A DNA stretch of 64,000 nucleotides. Source: Natrialba magadii ATCC 43099. Lineage in GTDB: Archaea; Halobacteriota; Halobacteria; Halobacteriales; Natrialbaceae. The number at the start of each line of letters is the position of its first letter. Within the stretch, counting starts at the first letter, position 1. The notes below the pieces were generated by a model. It saw nothing but the letters and a program-made list of their open reading frames with translations. It searched no databases and had not been told where the DNA came from. A program made the translations under genes and the position numbers. The stretch is taken from the NCBI RefSeq assembly GCF_000025625.1, contig NC_013922.1, positions 434,001 through 498,000 of the forward strand. The letters run 5' to 3'. Positions 61,547 through 64,000 of this stretch are shown piece after piece.

Positions 61547-63802
61547 TTACTCCTGCTGGGCGTCCACGACCGCCACACTCGCGAGGTTCACGATATCCTT
61601 GACCTCGTCACCACGCTGGAGGACGTGGACCGGACGGTCCATCCCGACGAGCATCGGACCGATGGCGTCCGCGCCGCCGAGGCGCTGGAGCAGCTTGTAG
61701 CCGATGTTGCCCGACTCGAGGTTCGGGAAGACGAGCACGTTCGCGGGCTCGTCGAGCTCCGAGAAGCCGTAGGTTCCCTCCAGAATGTCGTCGACGACGG
61801 CGGTGTCGGCCTGCATCTCACCGTCGACGGGGAAGTCGACCTCGGGGTCGTCCTGCAGCATACGCGCCGCGTTTCGAGGTTTGCGAGTTCCTTCGTTGTC
61901 GACGCTCCCGAAGTTCGAGTATGAGAGCAAGGCTGCGCGAGGTTCGACGTTGAACCGGCGGGCGAGCATACCGGTTTGTTTCGTCACTTCGGCCAGCACC
62001 TCCTCGTCGGGGGCCTGGTTCACCGTCGCGTCGGCGACGAAGACGACACGGTTCTTGAACGTGAGCATGTAGACCCCTGCAGCGTAGTCGACGTCATCCG
62101 CGGTGCCGATTACCTGCAGCGGCGGGCGCAGCGCGGATGGGTAGTGATAGGAGAGTCCGGTCAGGAGGGCGTCGGCGTCACCCTGTTCGACCATGACGCT
62201 CCCGAAGTAGTTCGAATCGCCCTCGATGAGTTCGCCGGCCTCGGTTCGCGTGATTCCCTTTCGAGCGCGCAGTTCGTGCAGTCGGTCGGCGTAGTCCTCG
62301 TAGTCACCGACGGCAGGGTCTGCAACCTGGGGCTCGAAGTCCAGGCCGAGACTCGCGGCAGTCTGACGAATTTCGGACTCGTCACCGATGAGGATCGGAA
62401 CCGCGATTCCTTGCTCCTGAATCTGGTAGGCCGCCCGAATCATCTTCTCGTTTTCGCCCTCTGCGAGCGCGACCGTCTTCGGATCGCTCTTGGCCTTGTT
62501 GAGGACGACGCGCATCATCTCGCGGGACTTGCCGAGGCGGGCCTCGAGTTCCTCCTCGTACTCGTCGAGGTTGAGGTCCGTGCGGGCTGCGCCGGATTCG
62601 ATGGCGGCTCTGGCAACTGCTGGTGCGACCTGGAAGAGGACCCGCGGGTCGACCGGCTTCGGGATAATGTAATCCGGTCCGTACTGGATCGGGTCGTCGC
62701 CGTAGGCCTTGACGACCGCGTCGGGGACGTCTTGACGCGCGAGGTCTGCGAGCGCTTCGGCACAGGCCACTTTCATCTCCTCGTTGATCTCCGTCGCACG
62801 CACGTCGAGCGCGCCGCGGAAAATGAACGGGAAGCCGAGAACGTTGTTGACCTGATTCGGGTAGTCAGAGCGCCCAGTCGCCATGATTACGTCGTCGTCG
62901 CGGGCCGCCTTCGCCTCCTCGTAGCCGATTTCGGGGTCGGGGTTGGCCATCGCGAAGATGATCGGATCGCTGGCCATCGACTGGACCATCTCCTGGGAGA
63001 CGAGGCCGCCGATCGAGAGGCCGACGAAGACGTCCGCACCCTCCATTGCATCCGCGAGATCTCCCTCGGGGACGTCGCGGGCGAACTGGCGTTTGTACTC
63101 GTTGACACCGCCATCTTCGGCGCGGGCTTCGGTGATGATGCCCGAGGAGTCACACATCGTGATGTTCTCGGCCTGGCAGCCAAGCGAGACGTAGAAGCGC
63201 GCCGTCGCGATCGCGCTCGCACCCGCACCAGAGAAGACGATCTCCAGGTCTTCGAGGTCCTTGTCCGCGATGTCAGCCGCGTTGAGCAGCGCCGCACCGG
63301 AGATAATCGCAGTGCCGTGCTGGTCGTCGTGAAACACCGGAATGTCGATCTCCTCGCGCAGGCGCTCCTCGATGGTGAAACAGGCCGGTGCTGTGATGTC
63401 CTCGAGGTTGATGCCGCCGAAGGTCGGTTCCATCATCTTGACGGCCTCGACGAACTTGTGGGGGTCCTCCTCGTCGAGTTCGATGTCGAAAACGTCGATG
63501 TCGGCAAAGCGCTTGAACAGCACGCCCTTGCCCTCCATGACCGGCTTCGAGGCCTGTGCGCCGATATTGCCGAGTCCGAGAACGGCAGAACCGTTCGATA
63601 CGACGCCGACGAGATTCCCCTTCGCGGTATAAGTGTAGGCGTCGGTTTCGTCCTCCGCAATCTCCATACAGGGGGCAGCCACGCCGGGCGAGTACGCAAG
63701 CGAGAGGTCTCGCTGCGTGTTCGTCGATTTCGTCGTGGAAATTTCGATCTTACCCGGTGGATCTGTCAAGTGGTAATCTAACGCATCCTCGTCGAGTCCC
63801 AT
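61547..63802 (-). CDS. maeB: NADP-dependent malic enzyme with phosphotransacetylase-like domain
   Basis: 751 residues. Residues about 1-425 are malic enzyme ([59 protein letters not shown]). Residues about 430-751 resemble phosphate acetyltransferase ([42 protein letters not shown]), here usually a regulatory domain. It decarboxylates malate to pyruvate with NADP. ATG 63802 ([11 protein letters not shown]) is preferred over an earlier start at 63856. Confidence 0.95.
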   Translation of the reverse strand: MGLDEDALDYHLTDPPGKIEISTTKSTNTQRDLSLAYSPGVAAPCMEIAEDETDAYTYTAKGNLVGVVSNGSAVLGLGNIGAQASKPVMEGKGVLFKRFADIDVFDIELDEEDPHKFVEAVKMMEPTFGGINLEDITAPACFTIEERLREEIDIPVFHDDQHGTAIISGAALLNAADIADKDLEDLEIVFSGAGASAIATARFYVSLGCQAENITMCDSSGIITEARAEDGGVNEYKRQFARDVPEGDLADAMEGADVFVGLSIGGLVSQEMVQSMASDPIIFAMANPDPEIGYEEAKAARDDDVIMATGRSDYPNQVNNVLGFPFIFRGALDVRATEINEEMKVACAEALADLARQDVPDAVVKAYGDDPIQYGPDYIIPKPVDPRVLFQVAPAVARAAIESGAARTDLNLDEYEEELEARLGKSREMMRVVLNKAKSDPKTVALAEGENEKMIRAAYQIQEQGIAVPILIGDESEIRQTAASLGLDFEPQVADPAVGDYEDYADRLHELRARKGITRTEAGELIEGDSNYFGSVMVEQGDADALLTGLSYHYPSALRPPLQVIGTADDVDYAAGVYMLTFKNRVVFVADATVNQAPDEEVLAEVTKQTGMLARRFNVEPRAALLSYSNFGSVDNEGTRKPRNAARMLQDDPEVDFPVDGEMQADTAVVDDILEGTYGFSELDEPANVLVFPNLESGNIGYKLLQRLGGADAIGPMLVGMDRPVHVLQRGDEVKDIVNLASVAVVDAQQE

Positions 63803-63942
63803 ACCAGCCACAGTGCGGGCGACCACTAAAAACAATGCGAAGGCGGATATCGACAACTGTCGAATATTTCCGTCGTCGACCGGCCCGTTTCCGCGTTCCC
63901 CGATTCGACCGTTTTATACGGACCGCGCCAGTCAGGTGGGGT

Positions 63943-64000
63943 ATGGACGTCGCGCTTGGTGGGACGTTCGACCCCGTTCACGACGGCCACCGCCGGCTAT
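63943..64000 (+). CDS. coaD: Phosphopantetheine adenylyltransferase, 5' end
   Basis: The first 19 codons, MDVALGGTFDPVHDGHRRL, contain the nucleotidyltransferase motif GTFDPVHDGH (HxGH class), the start of archaeal PPAT in coenzyme A synthesis. The gene runs off the window. A TTTTATAC box at 63911-63918 lies about 28 bases before the ATG. Confidence 0.75.
   Translation, partial: MDVALGGTFDPVHDGHRRL

Overview
The window comes from a haloarchaeon, most likely of the Natrialbales group. Coding sequence is GC-rich, the proteins are very acidic (long Asp/Glu tracts, acidic tails on L24e, EtfA and the halocyanin), and lipoproteins carry twin-arginine plus lipobox signals. Several genes have TATA/BRE promoters only 25-30 bases before the start codon (leaderless style). 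Archaeal-only genes (L7Ae, S28e, L24e, S8e, TmcA, archaeal GluRS, Htr transducer, HTH-10 and HalOD1 proteins) leave no doubt about the domain. No rRNA gene, CRISPR array or replication origin was seen.

Layout. 1-12000: end of RNase J, polyprenyl diphosphate synthase, MscS channel, GluRS, a blue copper lipoprotein, small membrane/zinc proteins, an SDR enzyme, TmcA, then the rpl7ae-rps28e-rpl24e-ndk operon behind a long structured leader. 12000-24750: a wHTH protein, superoxide dismutase, a large FAD/Fe-S D-lactate dehydrogenase-type protein, a small P-loop ATPase, a thiamine-type ABC importer, an MBL hydrolase and a membrane-anchored wHTH protein. 24937-30404: an integrated element at tRNA-Glu(CTC), bounded by a 44-bp imperfect copy of the tRNA 3' end. 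It carries a tyrosine integrase and an inverted-repeat-bounded cassette with a split MgtE magnesium channel (membrane part and CBS part as separate genes), a PhoU paralogue, a second CBS protein and two related small ORFs. 30700-44400: PEP carboxylase, MoxR ATPase, tRNA-Ser(CGA) followed by two extra copies of its 3' end, an orphan Fe-S electron-transfer subunit, a LeuA/CimA synthase, a chemotaxis/energy transducer and small conserved proteins including a bactofilin-like one. 44400-50450: an Etf/Fix cluster (fixA, fixB, fused fixC-fixX) followed by regulators. 50750-58000: phosphate uptake (pstSCAB and phoU on the minus strand, a divergent AbrB-PhoU regulator), with a near-identical promoter element before both pstS and pstB. 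58000-64000: beta-propeller proteins, S8e, malic enzyme and the start of coaD.

Two themes tie the genes together. Phosphate/magnesium homeostasis appears twice (the Pst locus and the integrated element), with three PhoU-domain proteins in about 30 kb. Carbon and electron flow (D-lactate dehydrogenase, PEP carboxylase, malic enzyme, Etf/Fix-quinone oxidoreductase) fits an aerobic organotroph. The best candidate for something undescribed is the integrated split-MgtE/CBS/PhoU cassette with its duplicated small ORFs.
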